The position numbers and the translations under genes were made by a program. A stretch of DNA of 63,035 bases from Ruminococcaceae bacterium UBA5295. GTDB lineage: Bacteria > Bacillota > Clostridia > Oscillospirales > Acutalibacteraceae. The stretch lies in NCBI GenBank assembly GCA_002411365.1, contig DHSD01000014.1, positions 1 through 63,035 on the forward strand, given 5' to 3'. The notes beneath the pieces were generated by a model. The model was not told where the DNA came from and ran no database searches. It was given only the letters and a program-made list of their open reading frames with translations. Below, in pieces: positions 50,819-59,540 of the stretch. The number at the start of each line of letters is the position of its first letter. Within the stretch, counting starts at the first letter, position 1.

Positions 50819-52033
50819 ATGCTGAAAAAATTTACAGCTGCTGTTTTATGCTTAGCTCTTATTTTCTCATGCCTAACAGGGTGCGGCCACAGCGAAAATG
50901 TATCTTCAGGAACTGCTACAAATAAAGATGATTTTCCTGTTACTGTAAACAACGTTACAATTAATAATAAGCCTACAGGTGTCGCTGTGCTGTCGCCGAA
51001 TGTGGCAGATGTGATTTTGGCGCTGGGCTATGAGCTCTGCCTGAAAGCGAGAAGCACAAAGTGCACGCAAAGCGACCTTGCGGCGCTTCCTGTAGTGACT
51101 GCTGACGATGCATATAAGATTAAAAACGATGGCGCCGACCTTGTTTTTGCTGACTCTGACATCACTCAAAAGCAGCGTGACACTATGCGGAATGCCGGAA
51201 TCACAGTCCTTACTATTTCCAAGGCTTCGTCGCGGGCCGACATGTCACGGCTTTACGCTCAAATCGGAGCCGCAATAAAAGGCAGAGTTACCGGCAGCGA
51301 AAAGGGAAAAACTATTGCAACAGGTATCTTTGAGTCCATAGATGATGTGACGCGCGCTGTACCTTTCAGTAGCGTGCCGGCAACGGCTGTCTATCTTTAC
51401 GACCTCATAGGAGATGCGGCAACGGGAGATACGATTGCAGGCAGCCTTGTAACGGCATCGGGATTCCATAATATCGCGGATGACGGCTCCGCTGGAAAAT
51501 ATGCGGTTAACAATATGCTGAAGGCAAATCCGAAATATATTTTCTGTACCAAAGGCTTGAAAGCACAGCTTATGTCTTCGCAACAGTTTTCAAAGCTGGA
51601 TGCGGTGGAGCAGAAAAAAGTCTATGAAATGGACCCAAGCCTTATGACACTTCAGGGTGAGCAAATGATAAATGCCGTTACGTTTATGGCGGGTACGGCG
51701 TATCCGCAGCTTCTGCAGAGCACTTCATCGTCATCGGCACCGCAATCAAAGCCTGCTTCATCAGGCACTTCTTCTTCAACGGTTTCCACTGGCGGATTGA
51801 ACCTTGATCAAACACTCCGCAACGGCATGCAGAACAACGATGTGCTTAAGATGCAGAACCGCCTGCTGAAGCTTGGCTATATGTTTGTAAAACCATCTGG
51901 CCTCTTTGCAGAAGGGACGGAACAGGCGGTAAAAGATTTTCAGCTTGAAAATGGCCTTCCGGCTACAGGCATTGCAGACCCGACCACACTGCATAAGATG
52001 TTTGATTCAAATGCTAAACGGCGCGAAAACTAA
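50819..52033 (+). CDS. BtuF-like substrate-binding lipoprotein fused to a peptidoglycan-binding domain
   Basis: The 404-residue lipoprotein has lipobox SCLTGCGH (cysteine near residue 21) and a cobalamin/siderophore-type binding fold from about 45 to 295 (VAVLSPNVADVILALGYELC, DLVFADSDITQKQRDTMRNA). A Ser/Pro-rich linker then leads to a PG_binding_1 domain near residues 325-400 (LKMQNRLLKLGYMFVKPSG and AVKDFQLENGLPATGIADP). Transporter binding proteins rarely carry such a wall-binding tail. No permease or ATPase gene is nearby, so it may be a structural or sensing protein. Confidence 0.8.
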   Translation: MLKKFTAAVLCLALIFSCLTGCGHSENVSSGTATNKDDFPVTVNNVTINNKPTGVAVLSPNVADVILALGYELCLKARSTKCTQSDLAALPVVTADDAYKIKNDGADLVFADSDITQKQRDTMRNAGITVLTISKASSRADMSRLYAQIGAAIKGRVTGSEKGKTIATGIFESIDDVTRAVPFSSVPATAVYLYDLIGDAATGDTIAGSLVTASGFHNIADDGSAGKYAVNNMLKANPKYIFCTKGLKAQLMSSQQFSKLDAVEQKKVYEMDPSLMTLQGEQMINAVTFMAGTAYPQLLQSTSSSSAPQSKPASSGTSSSTVSTGGLNLDQTLRNGMQNNDVLKMQNRLLKLGYMFVKPSGLFAEGTEQAVKDFQLENGLPATGIADPTTLHKMFDSNAKRREN

Positions 52034-52062
52034 ACATGGCTGCGCATTAGCTAATGGCAGGT

Positions 52063-52128
52063 TTGACAAATCTATCTGAATATTTTATAATAAACGGGTG
52101 CTGTTACATAATACAGCACCCGTTTATT
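52063..52128 (+). promoter_or_regulatory. Consensus promoter running straight into a terminator-like hairpin
   Basis: TTGACA (52063-52068) and TATAAT (52086-52091) are 17 bases apart, both perfect. A perfect 13-bp stem (52092-52104 with 52113-52125) follows, so the transcript would start within its 5' arm. The hairpin also serves as terminator for the upstream gene. Downstream lie the tRNA-Arg sequences. Confidence 0.65.
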
Positions 52129-52184
52129 GCTTAATGGATAAAGCAGTAAATCTTATTTTAGCTGTGGCATAAAGCCATGCATCC

Positions 52185-52245
52185 GTCTTCGTAGCTCAGA
52201 TGGATAGAGAGGCCGCCTCCTAAGCGGCAGATTGTTAGAATCATT
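52185..52245 (+). pseudogene. Broken tRNA-Arg(CCU) copy
   Basis: Bases 52187-52209 repeat the 5' end and D-arm of the intact tRNA-Arg 82 bases further on, and a perfect anticodon stem with CCT follows. The T-arm and 3' acceptor strand are missing or changed. It may be a decayed duplicate or an integration scar. Confidence 0.7.
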
Positions 52246-52266
52246 TTCACCCTTAAAATTGCATTT

Positions 52267-52343
52267 GACTTCGTAGCTCAGATGGATAGAGCGACCGCCT
52301 CCTAAGCGGTAGGCCGGCGGTTCGAATCCGCCCGAGGTCACCA
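52267..52343 (+). tRNA. tRNA-Arg (anticodon CCU), CCA encoded
   Basis: A full cloverleaf is present: acceptor GACTTCG with CGAGGTC, D-stem GCTC/GAGC, anticodon stem ACCGC/GCGGT around CTCCTAA, T-stem GGCGG/CCGCC with TTCGAAT, and CCA at 52341-52343. Confidence 0.95.
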
Positions 52344-52416
52344 CAAACGCCGTGCCGTAAAGGTTTTCGGCGTTTTTCTTTTGCCAGAGCTCTTGTAAGG
52401 CAGATGGACTTTTGTT

Positions 52417-52806
52417 TCAAATTTCTGTGCGTTGACCTTTCTGCCTTCGTCCAGAATGTGCGCATAGATTTTGGTAATCATAAACATACGCGGCTTTATA
52501 GTACATATCGCTATAATTATGCTTCAAAATGCCAGACACAGCTTGAGTTTCTGCGCTGCCAATGCTTTTTTCTGCCGATAAAATTTGCTCATCAACATCG
52601 GCAAGGGCTGCCCGTTTCTGTACCGAAGTGACATTCAATAGGCCATTGACTGCATTTTTTACATACAGCAGGCCAAGGTATTTATGCAATTCGTTAAGGC
52701 TGCTTTTCTGTTGGCCATAAACTGTCTGCATCTGCTGGTCGGCGTATTTTTCTCCGTCCTGCTTAATTTGAAGAACCAGTTTTTGATATTCCGGGTCAAT
52801 TTTCAA
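52417..52806 (-). pseudogene. Fragment of a phage head-morphogenesis-type protein
   Basis: The 129-codon frame reads MKIDPEYQKLVLQIKQDGEK, then long charged helices and ILKHNYSDMYYKAAYVYDYQ. That pattern resembles N-termini of phage minor head/portal-associated proteins, which are several hundred residues long. The last 15 codons no longer fit. Its TTG start overlaps the TGA of the upstream phage-like frame. I take it as a prophage remnant, from memory of the family. Confidence 0.45.
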
Positions 52807-52839
52807 GATGGTTCACCGCCGTTTCCAGCGCTATTCAGC
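52739..52839. repeat. Inverted repeat copy 1 (101 bp)
   Basis: This segment is the near-identical reverse complement of 54560-54660. It spans the junction of the two phage-like frames. The pair encloses about 1.7 kb. Confidence 0.9.
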
Positions 52840-52976
52840 AGATTCTGCCCAACAGAATCCACTTTATTTTCTTTCTTAAGCTGCCGCATTTCATTGCACT
52901 CATTGGTTATCTGTGTAATATTTTCACCTTTTGCAAATAGTTCCGCGGAATGTTTCTGCCGTTCATTCAGCGGCAT
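52803..52976 (-). CDS. Phage terminase-small-subunit-like fragment
   Basis: The 57-residue frame starts MPLNERQKHSAELFAKGENI and continues ITNECNEMRQLKKENKVDS. The start resembles the helix-turn-helix of phage terminase small subunits (NxRQKxxxELxAxGxNIT), but the recognition helix region appears shortened. No clear ribosome binding site other than TTAGGTGA upstream. It is likely a non-functional remnant together with the downstream phage-like frame. Confidence 0.5.
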   Translation of the reverse strand: MPLNERQKHSAELFAKGENITQITNECNEMRQLKKENKVDSVGQNLLNSAGNGGEPS

Positions 52977-53073
52977 AGTAAATCACCTAATTTTTGGTTG
53001 ACATTTTGTTCGAAAAAGGGACGCCACGATGGGCGCCCAATATATTGGTGATTATATTTTGTCAAGTTCAACA

Positions 53074-53156
53074 TGTTGATAACTCGGTTGAAACTGTTGA
53101 TAACTGTCTTGATTGTACGGATAGGATAAATTTTGTTGATATGTTGATATGTTGAA
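53074..53156. repeat. Cluster of TGTTGAT heptamers
   Basis: TGTTGAT occurs at 53074, 53095, 53134 and 53142, with TGTTGAA at 53150. The first two are 21 bases apart (two helical turns), the last three eight bases apart. They may be binding sites or an iteron-like set of a mobile element. Confidence 0.6.
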
Positions 53157-53258
53157 AAGGTGTGACATTAGAACAGTGCTCTAAGTATTTGACCCAGCAC
53201 TTCTTTGCTAAGTTCCTATTTTGAGAGTATAATAAAATATTATAAGGGGGCGAAAGCC

Positions 53259-53486
53259 ATTTATAATTTAAAATTTGTATATTCTGGCGGCCATTCCCAC
53301 AGTTACGCGCATGTCACAAAAGTTGAGTGCCATTCAAAAACCGGCCTAATATCAGTATCAGGAGATGATATTTTAACGAAGGACTATCCACTTGATTTCG
53401 ATATACACGTGATTTCAGAACTCAGGAGTTATAAAGTACCGCACGTCTGTTTGAAATCAATTGAAGCTACAAAAGAGAAAGATTAA
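53259..53486 (+). CDS. Small hypothetical protein
   Basis: About 75 residues: IYNLKFVYSGGHSHSYAHVT, KVECHSKTGLISVSGDDIL and a C-terminal SYKVPHVCLKSIEATKEK. A site AAGGGGG precedes an ATT codon at 53259, which may serve as start; the frame is open upstream without an ATG. I do not recognise the family. It belongs to the island between the tRNA genes. Confidence 0.5.
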   Translation: MYNLKFVYSGGHSHSYAHVTKVECHSKTGLISVSGDDILTKDYPLDFDIHVISELRSYKVPHVCLKSIEATKEKD

Positions 53487-53532
53487 CTGATGACGTGCAA
53501 ATAATATTAAACGTCAATCAAGGAAGCATAAA

Positions 53533-53568
53533 AGGCAGCCGTATAAAACCGGTTGCTTTTTTTTAATC
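53533..53568 (+). terminator. Terminator after the small island gene
   Basis: GCAGCCG and CGGTTGC pair across TATAAAAC with one wobble, followed by eight T. Confidence 0.7.
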
Positions 53569-53811
53569 TTTTGCAGCTACTATCTTCGGCTGCCGGTTGC
53601 GTGTCTGGTACGCTTCGGATTCCCCCGGATATTCTGTCCGGCAAACATCCCTGCCAAACGGGAAGGTTTTATGCGGCCGCGAACCGCAGGCATTGTGTCA
53701 GCGTCTCAGCTTAATTAAAACTTGCTAATATTTTTCTTGCTAATATTTTTAGAGTAATAATGGGAAGAATAAGGCAAATGATATCATCAGATAAAAGGAG
53801 GGAATCCTCAA

Positions 53812-54447
53812 ATGAAAAACTACTACAGATTGCCAAAACACATTGGAATCATCCCGGACGGAAACAGAAGATGGGCTCAGCAAAATGGAATGCATAAAGA
53901 AGATGGCTATAGCTATGGAATTAATCCCGGGCTTAAGCTTTATCAAGAATGTGTGCTTCTCGGAATTAAGGAAATCACATTTTATGGTTTTACAAAGGAT
54001 AATACTAAACGGCCTGCAGTACAAACAAAAGCATTTACTAAAGCCTGCGTTGATTCCGTTTTTGAGCTTTTAAAGCATGATGCAAATCTGCTGGTTATTG
54101 GAGATACAAAATCTCCTCTGTTTCCAAAGGAATTGCTTCCCTATACTACAAGGACAGTAATTGGCAAAGGACTCATAAACGTGAATTTTCTTGTGAACTA
54201 TAGCTGGGATTGGGATTTAAACTATGCTGATAACAAAGAAAGTGGGAAAATTGCCTCTTCCGATATTTCAAGGATTGACTTAATAATGCGTTGGGGTGGG
54301 CGAAGACGCTTAAGTGGATTTCTTCCCATTCAATCAGTTTACGCTGATTTTTATATCATCGATAAAATGTGGCCGGATTTTAAAATAGAGCATCTGTATG
54401 AAGCCTTAGACTGGTTTCAGAAGCAGGACGATACATTAGGAGGATAG
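53812..54447 (+). CDS. Short divergent cis-prenyltransferase (UppS-like)
   Basis: The 211-residue protein has the cis-prenyltransferase pyrophosphate loop HIGIIPDGNRRWAQQNGM and the C-terminal pattern FLPIQSVYADFYIIDKMWPD. The usual RTSGExRxSxF is replaced by MRWGGRRRLSGF, and it is about 40 residues shorter than housekeeping UppS. That combination recalls short-chain or irregular prenyl diphosphate synthases such as the cyclolavandulyl type, but this is unproven. AAAAGGAGGG precedes the ATG. It lies in the tRNA-bounded island, apart from the isoprenoid genes that usually flank uppS. Confidence 0.75.
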   Translation: MKNYYRLPKHIGIIPDGNRRWAQQNGMHKEDGYSYGINPGLKLYQECVLLGIKEITFYGFTKDNTKRPAVQTKAFTKACVDSVFELLKHDANLLVIGDTKSPLFPKELLPYTTRTVIGKGLINVNFLVNYSWDWDLNYADNKESGKIASSDISRIDLIMRWGGRRRLSGFLPIQSVYADFYIIDKMWPDFKIEHLYEALDWFQKQDDTLGG

Positions 54448-54559
54448 CATTTATACTGCCCTGTAAAATATCCATTGGATTTTGAGGCAAGAAGTTGGCA
54501 ATATTACTTTTTTCAGCGTACTATTCCCGGAAAGGCCACTTGGTCTGAAGGCATTGTCA

Positions 54560-54660
54560 GCTGAATAGCGCTGGAAACGGCGGTGAACCATCTTGAAAAT
54601 TAGCCCGGAATATCAAAAGCTGGTCCTTCAAATTAAGCAGTACGGGGAAAAATACGCCGA
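54560..54660. repeat. Inverted repeat copy 2 (101 bp)
   Basis: Near-identical reverse complement of 52739-52839, with several scattered substitutions. It carries the end of the terminase-like frame and the start of the head-protein-like frame, now closed by stops. Confidence 0.9.
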
Positions 54661-54693
54661 TTTTAGCTATGCTTTAATATGATTTTAAGCATT

Positions 54694-54743
54694 AAAAAAC
54701 CCGCATGAAATACCGGAAAATCCAGTACTCATGCGGGTTTTTG
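54694..54743. terminator. Terminator downstream of the CAU tRNA
   Basis: A 14-bp stem (54695-54708 with 54729-54742) bounded by A and T runs lies just after the 3' end of the minus-strand tRNA. Confidence 0.85.
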
Positions 54744-54745
54744 AT

Positions 54746-54822
54746 TGGTGGGCCATCAGGGATTCGAACCCCGGACCGACCGGTTATGAGCCGGCTGCTC
54801 TGACCAGCTGAGCTAATGGCCC
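54746..54822 (-). tRNA. tRNA with CAU anticodon (Ile2 or Met), CCA encoded
   Basis: The cloverleaf has acceptor GGGCCAT/ATGGCCC, D-stem GCTC/GAGC, anticodon loop CTCATAA and a normal T-arm. The loop CTCATAA resembles tRNA-Ile2, whose C34 becomes lysidine, more than elongator Met (TTCATAC). The identity needs tRNA-specific scoring. Confidence 0.9.
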
Positions 54823-54977
54823 TACTAATAAAATGTGTAACAACAATTTGTATTATAACACATGGCTGTAAAAAATTCAATCTTTAGATGTCCTAAAGTA
54901 AAGATTTTAATATGCATAATTTTGTTAAATGCAGTGGGAGTTATGTCATATATTGCATTTATGATGCAGATAGGGTT

Positions 54978-56324
54978 TCACAGCTTCGCACACGGGAGGC
55001 GTGCCTGCACCATCAGTCCGCCTGAAAGGATGTTCCACGCATTAACAGTTCCCCCATGCGCATGGATAATATTTTCGCAGATAGTAAGGCCAAGGCCCGA
55101 GACCTTTCTGCCGCGGTCGGTAGTAAAAAACGGCTGAAATATTTTCTTCATAATTTCAGGCGGCACGCCCTGCCCGTTGTCGCTGAAAGACAAAATTATC
55201 TGGTCATTTTCACGTGAGCATTTAAGATGAAGTTTAAGTGGCTCGGCGTGGGCGTGCTGTATGCTGTTGCCTATAAGGTTACCAAGGAATCGCGTCATAT
55301 GGCCGTAGTTGCAGCGAAGCTGTTCGCTGGGGCAGATGCACTCAACAGTGAACTGCACCCCGGCATCCGAAAGCTCGTCCTGATATTCTTTTTTTACTGC
55401 ACGGCAGAAATCATTCATCGAGATAAGGCACATCGGCGAACTGCTGTGCACGCCGGTGTCAAGGTATTCATCGAACTCATCGACTATTCCCTTAATTGCA
55501 AGTGCCTTGTCGTATATATTCTGCAGGTATGTGGCGCGTTTCTCGGGCGTTAGGTCGGCAGAAAGCAGCCGCTCCGTAAACCCCATAACCGATGTCAACG
55601 GTGTTTTTATATCATGCGAAACAGAAGCTATAAGTGTCCTTTCCGCCTGCTCTTCATTTTCAAGGACATTTACCATATCTACAAAAGTATTCTGCAGTTT
55701 TCCTATTTCGTCCTGGCGGCTGCTGCGTTCCGGAAGCGCCCCTTGCTCATAATATTCCTTAAATGTGCGCCGCAGGTTAACTATCGGGGCCAGCACAAGC
55801 AGGTACAGCAGCACGGCCGCTATTGCAAAGATACAGATGTTCAGCACAAAAAGGCCTATTATCGCACTATGCCTGATAGAGTCGCTGACCTCATGCTCTT
55901 TTATTGGTATGCTCCATGTGCGGATGGTAAGAGTTGTGCCGCTGTTCAGTGTTACTTTCGAGCTGTTGGAAAGGAGAAAATTTTTTTCTTCTTTTAGCGG
56001 GTGGTATTCAAAAAGCAGCTTTCCTCTGCTGTCCCACACTTCACATGATATTTTATGCGTAAGGGTATAATTTTTCAGTGCAGTAAAGTTACCGTCGCAG
56101 TCATGCAGAAAAGCCGCGGCCTGCTGCGTGTCTTTCTGTGAGTCTGAAAGTATTTTATTATATGCGTTGTCGGCATACGTGCTAAGGTAAGAAAGAAAAA
56201 AATGGAACATCAGCAGGCCGCTCAGGCAAGCAAGGGCAATGAGGGCAACGAGCGCCTTATGCGAAAGGCGGCCGTTCAGCCATCCAACATGCTGGCTGCT
56301 ATTATCACTGCTTTTTTGTTTCAT
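54978..56324 (-). CDS. Sensor histidine kinase
   Basis: The 448-residue protein has two membrane helices (about 25-50 and 155-180) around an extracytoplasmic sensor of about 100 residues. A HAMP domain follows, then HisKA with the phospho-His in ASVSHDIKTPLTSVMGF. The ATPase domain has N, G1 and G2 boxes (FLGNLIGNSIQHA, FSDNGQGVPPE, GLGLTICENIIHAHGG). Start ATG 56324 lies inside the response regulator gene's end. It likely senses envelope stress, given the divergent exporter genes. Confidence 0.9.
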   Translation of the reverse strand: MKQKSSDNSSQHVGWLNGRLSHKALVALIALACLSGLLMFHFFLSYLSTYADNAYNKILSDSQKDTQQAAAFLHDCDGNFTALKNYTLTHKISCEVWDSRGKLLFEYHPLKEEKNFLLSNSSKVTLNSGTTLTIRTWSIPIKEHEVSDSIRHSAIIGLFVLNICIFAIAAVLLYLLVLAPIVNLRRTFKEYYEQGALPERSSRQDEIGKLQNTFVDMVNVLENEEQAERTLIASVSHDIKTPLTSVMGFTERLLSADLTPEKRATYLQNIYDKALAIKGIVDEFDEYLDTGVHSSSPMCLISMNDFCRAVKKEYQDELSDAGVQFTVECICPSEQLRCNYGHMTRFLGNLIGNSIQHAHAEPLKLHLKCSRENDQIILSFSDNGQGVPPEIMKKIFQPFFTTDRGRKVSGLGLTICENIIHAHGGTVNAWNILSGGLMVQARLPCAKL

Positions 56325-57042
56325 CGTCTTTTTCCTTCCTGGCCTTTTCATCAGTGAAACTGCTCTGTGTCACAAACCTGTATCCTGAACCCCATACCGT
56401 TTTTATGTACTGCCAGTCAGGGTCAAGTTTCGCCCGCAGATTTTTTATGTTTATCGCAACGGTGCCAACGTCGCCGTAAGATGTTTTCCACACGTCATGG
56501 AAGATCTTTTCACGGGAAAGCGTTTTTCCAGCGTTTTGCATCAGGTAGGCAAGAAGCTCAAACTCTTTTGTTGAAAGTGCAACAGACTTTTCGTTTTTCG
56601 TTACGGCCATTGTATCACGGTTCAGTGTAATATCACCGATTTTCAGCACTGAAGAACCCATGCGCGGCATGCCGGCCCTGCTCTCGCGCCTCAGGTGCGC
56701 GTTTATGCGCGCCACCAGCTCTTCAAGCACGAATGGCTTCGTGAGGTAGTCGTCTGCGCCGAGAGAAAGCCCATTAACAATATCCTCAGATGTATCTTTT
56801 GCACTTAAAAACAGGATCGGGCAGCTTACTGAATCGCGTATTCTGCGGCAGACGTCAAGCCCGCTTATCCCTTTCATCATGATATCGAGGATTATCATGT
56901 CAAAGCTTTTATTTTTTATCAGCTGTATACACTCTTCGCCGGATGTCGCCGTAATCACATCATATCCATTTTCCTGCAACACGTCGGAAAGCAGCATAAG
57001 GATAGAAGCGTCATCGTCTACTATCAAAATCTTCTGCTTCAT
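56305..57042 (-). CDS. OmpR-family response regulator
   Basis: The 245-residue protein has a receiver domain (KILIVDDDASILMLLSDVL, phospho-Asp in DMIILDIMMKGISG, Lys in GADDYLTKPF) and an OmpR winged helix (VALSTKEFELLAYLMQNAGK, VGTVAINIKNLRAKLD). It overlaps the kinase gene by 20 bases. I use ATG 57042, where the receiver domain begins; the frame is open for 56 codons upstream. Confidence 0.9.
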   Translation of the reverse strand: MKQKILIVDDDASILMLLSDVLQENGYDVITATSGEECIQLIKNKSFDMIILDIMMKGISGLDVCRRIRDSVSCPILFLSAKDTSEDIVNGLSLGADDYLTKPFVLEELVARINAHLRRESRAGMPRMGSSVLKIGDITLNRDTMAVTKNEKSVALSTKEFELLAYLMQNAGKTLSREKIFHDVWKTSYGDVGTVAINIKNLRAKLDPDWQYIKTVWGSGYRFVTQSSFTDEKARKEKDDETKKQ

Positions 57043-57297
57043 AATATCTGGCTGTTCCCCCTCCTGATGCGCAGCTATGGCATAACGTCCAGTGCGTTTT
57101 ACCACTACGCCGCTTTTTATTATACAACACGGAAGAAAACTGCGTGAAATCTCATAATTAATTCTGATTACCGCGTATAATAACAAGCCGCGCATCTTCC
57201 CTAAAGCCAATTTAATTATAAATTCAATTATATCGGAATTGCAGGTTACTTTAAACAGGGTTGTATATTAAAAATTATGAGATTTTAATCAGATTCA
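57043..57297. other. Divergent control region between the two-component system and the exporter
   Basis: This A/T-rich intergenic stretch should hold the minus-strand promoter of the regulator and any response-regulator sites. I see no clear direct repeat or coding frame. Confidence 0.4.
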
Positions 57298-57327
57298 TTG
57301 ACAGATACGGCTTTTCACAGATATAGT
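57298..57327 (+). promoter_or_regulatory. Promoter of the MMPL gene
   Basis: TTGACA (57298-57303) and TATAGT (57322-57327) are 18 bases apart, 44 bases before the start codon. Confidence 0.6.
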
Positions 57328-57370
57328 TGTTACCGGAACAAAATTAGAAATATTTCAGAAGGTGGATAAA

Positions 57371-59482
57371 TTGCTGCAAAAATTAGCACGAGCTTTGACG
57401 CGCAGGCCGAAGCTCGTAGTGCTGATTGCTGTGCTGCTGATGATACCCTGCTTTATAGGCTCGGCAGCAACAAAAGTCAACTACGACATTCTGACCTATC
57501 TGCCGCCTAATATGGACTCATCCAAAGGCGAAAAGTTGCTGGAAAATCCGTTCCACAACGCGGCTACTTCAATGCTTATCGTAGACCATATGCCGGCGGA
57601 TTACACCGATTCCCTCCGGAAATCGATTGAAAAAGTCCCGGGCGTCACACGTGCCGTATGGCCTTCGAGCACGGCCGGGATACAAATCCCGACAAACATG
57701 CTCCCAGATGATATCCGTAAGGCGTTTTACTCCGGAAACTCAACGATGATGCTAATCCAGTTTGACAAGCCTGGCGCCTCGCAGGAAACCATGCAGGCAA
57801 TCAAAAACATTCGAAAGCTTTGCAACAAGCAGTGTTTCCTCGCAGGGGCTTCTGCTGTAGTGAAAGACACTAAAGATCTTGTGGATAAGGAAGTTCCGCA
57901 GTATGTGATTGTGGCCGTGGTGCTTTCGTTTATCGCAATGTCGCTAAACATGAGTTCGTGGCTGCTCCCTGTAGCTTTCCTGCTCGATATAGGGATGGCC
58001 GTCACATATAACTTTGGCACAAATATTTTTCTCGGGCAGATTTCATACATTACAATGGCTATCGCCGGCATACTGCAGCTCGGCGTCAGCATGGACTATT
58101 CGATTTTCCTTTACAACCGCTACAAAGAGGAGCAGCAGAATTACGATGATAACCGCGACGCCATGGCTGTTTCAATCGTTGCCGCATTTACAGCCCTTTC
58201 GGGCAGTTCGCTGACAACTATTGCGGGCTTTCTCGCGCTGTGCTGCATGCGGCTGCTGCTTGGGCGCGACATAGGCATCGTTATGGCCAAAGGTGTTATC
58301 CTCGGTGTGCTTACAGTAATATTTGTGCTCCCTGCACTTCTACTTGTGCTTGACAAGCCGATCCAGAAATATCAGCACAAAGTTATCGCGCCTGACTGCA
58401 CAAGGATGAACAGGTTCATTATAAAGCACCGCAAAACCTTTGTTGTGCTGTTCCTGCTGCTTTTTGCGCCGGCTATTTATGCGCAGGTCCATGCGCCCGT
58501 TTATTACAAACTGGACCGCACACTGCCGCAGGACCTGCCTTCCATTGTCGCAACAAACAAGCTTAAAAAAGACTACAACATGGCAACTACCCATTTTATA
58601 ATAGTGCATGACAGTGTGGGAAATGTAAAGCTCAAAGAGCTCACCGATAAAGTCGGAAAAGTCAGCGGTGTTGAGTCCGTTGTCTCATACAGCAAACTTG
58701 TAAGCCCTGACATTCCGGATTTCTTTGTGCCGCAGGATATTAAAGACATTGCAAAAAAAGGCGGCATGCAGATAATCATGATAAATTCCCGCTATGATAC
58801 GGCAACAGAGCAGGTTAATAGCCAGCTTGGAACGCTTAACAACATTGTAAAGTCGTATGACCCTCAAGGCTGCATTACAGGTGAAGCTGCCATGACCGAC
58901 GACATGATAAAGACTTCCGCTGTTGACTTCAATACGACAAATTACATTTCAATACTGGCGATTTTCGTTATCGTTATGATTGTTTTCAAGTCGCTTACCG
59001 TTCCTATAGCGCTCGTCGCTTCCATCGAACTCGCCATCTTCATTAACCAGGGCATTCCATATTTTACAAACGTTGCAATACCATTTGTCGCTCCTACTGT
59101 AATCGGCTGCGTTCAGCTTGGCGCAACAGTTGACTACGCTATCTTAATGACAACCCGTTTCCGCGAAGAACTTCAGAAAGGCAATGACAGAAAAGACGCC
59201 ATTATTGTGGCAGCCTCGACTTCCGACGATTCTATCCTCGCAAGTTCGCTTGTCCTTTTCTGCGCAACGCTTGGCGTCGGCATTATATCGAGGATTGAAA
59301 TCATCAGCAGCATCTGCATGATGCTTGCCCGCGGCGCCATTATTTCGGCTGTCATAACTATTTTTGTCCTGCCGTCTATCCTGTATATGTGCGAGCCGAT
59401 TTTTGCCCACACGAGCCTTGGATGGCGCAATCCGCTCCACAGGCATGAGCATTTACGCAAAGAAAAAATAAGGCGGTACTGA
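57371..59482 (+). CDS. MMPL/RND-superfamily transporter
   Basis: The 703-residue protein has twelve membrane segments in two halves, each with a large exported loop, as in MmpL/YdfJ proteins. Marks are MDYSIFLYNRYKEE and ATVDYAILMTTRFREEL, the charged residues of the proton path. Such proteins export lipids, glycolipids or hydrophobic compounds. TTG 57371 follows AAGGTGG; GTG 57362 is an alternative. It lies 59 bases before the heptad-repeat protein gene and is likely co-transcribed. Confidence 0.88.
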   Translation: MLQKLARALTRRPKLVVLIAVLLMIPCFIGSAATKVNYDILTYLPPNMDSSKGEKLLENPFHNAATSMLIVDHMPADYTDSLRKSIEKVPGVTRAVWPSSTAGIQIPTNMLPDDIRKAFYSGNSTMMLIQFDKPGASQETMQAIKNIRKLCNKQCFLAGASAVVKDTKDLVDKEVPQYVIVAVVLSFIAMSLNMSSWLLPVAFLLDIGMAVTYNFGTNIFLGQISYITMAIAGILQLGVSMDYSIFLYNRYKEEQQNYDDNRDAMAVSIVAAFTALSGSSLTTIAGFLALCCMRLLLGRDIGIVMAKGVILGVLTVIFVLPALLLVLDKPIQKYQHKVIAPDCTRMNRFIIKHRKTFVVLFLLLFAPAIYAQVHAPVYYKLDRTLPQDLPSIVATNKLKKDYNMATTHFIIVHDSVGNVKLKELTDKVGKVSGVESVVSYSKLVSPDIPDFFVPQDIKDIAKKGGMQIIMINSRYDTATEQVNSQLGTLNNIVKSYDPQGCITGEAAMTDDMIKTSAVDFNTTNYISILAIFVIVMIVFKSLTVPIALVASIELAIFINQGIPYFTNVAIPFVAPTVIGCVQLGATVDYAILMTTRFREELQKGNDRKDAIIVAASTSDDSILASSLVLFCATLGVGIISRIEIISSICMMLARGAIISAVITIFVLPSILYMCEPIFAHTSLGWRNPLHRHEHLRKEKIRRY

Positions 59483-59540
59483 ATATATGTTTTCTGTTTT
59501 CAGATTTTAAACTTTTTAGAGCAAAGGAGAGTAATTTACC

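Noticed and set aside
54553..54690. Short plus-strand frame starting LKISPEYQKL
   Set aside because: It is the second copy of the phage repeat and stops within about 30 codons.
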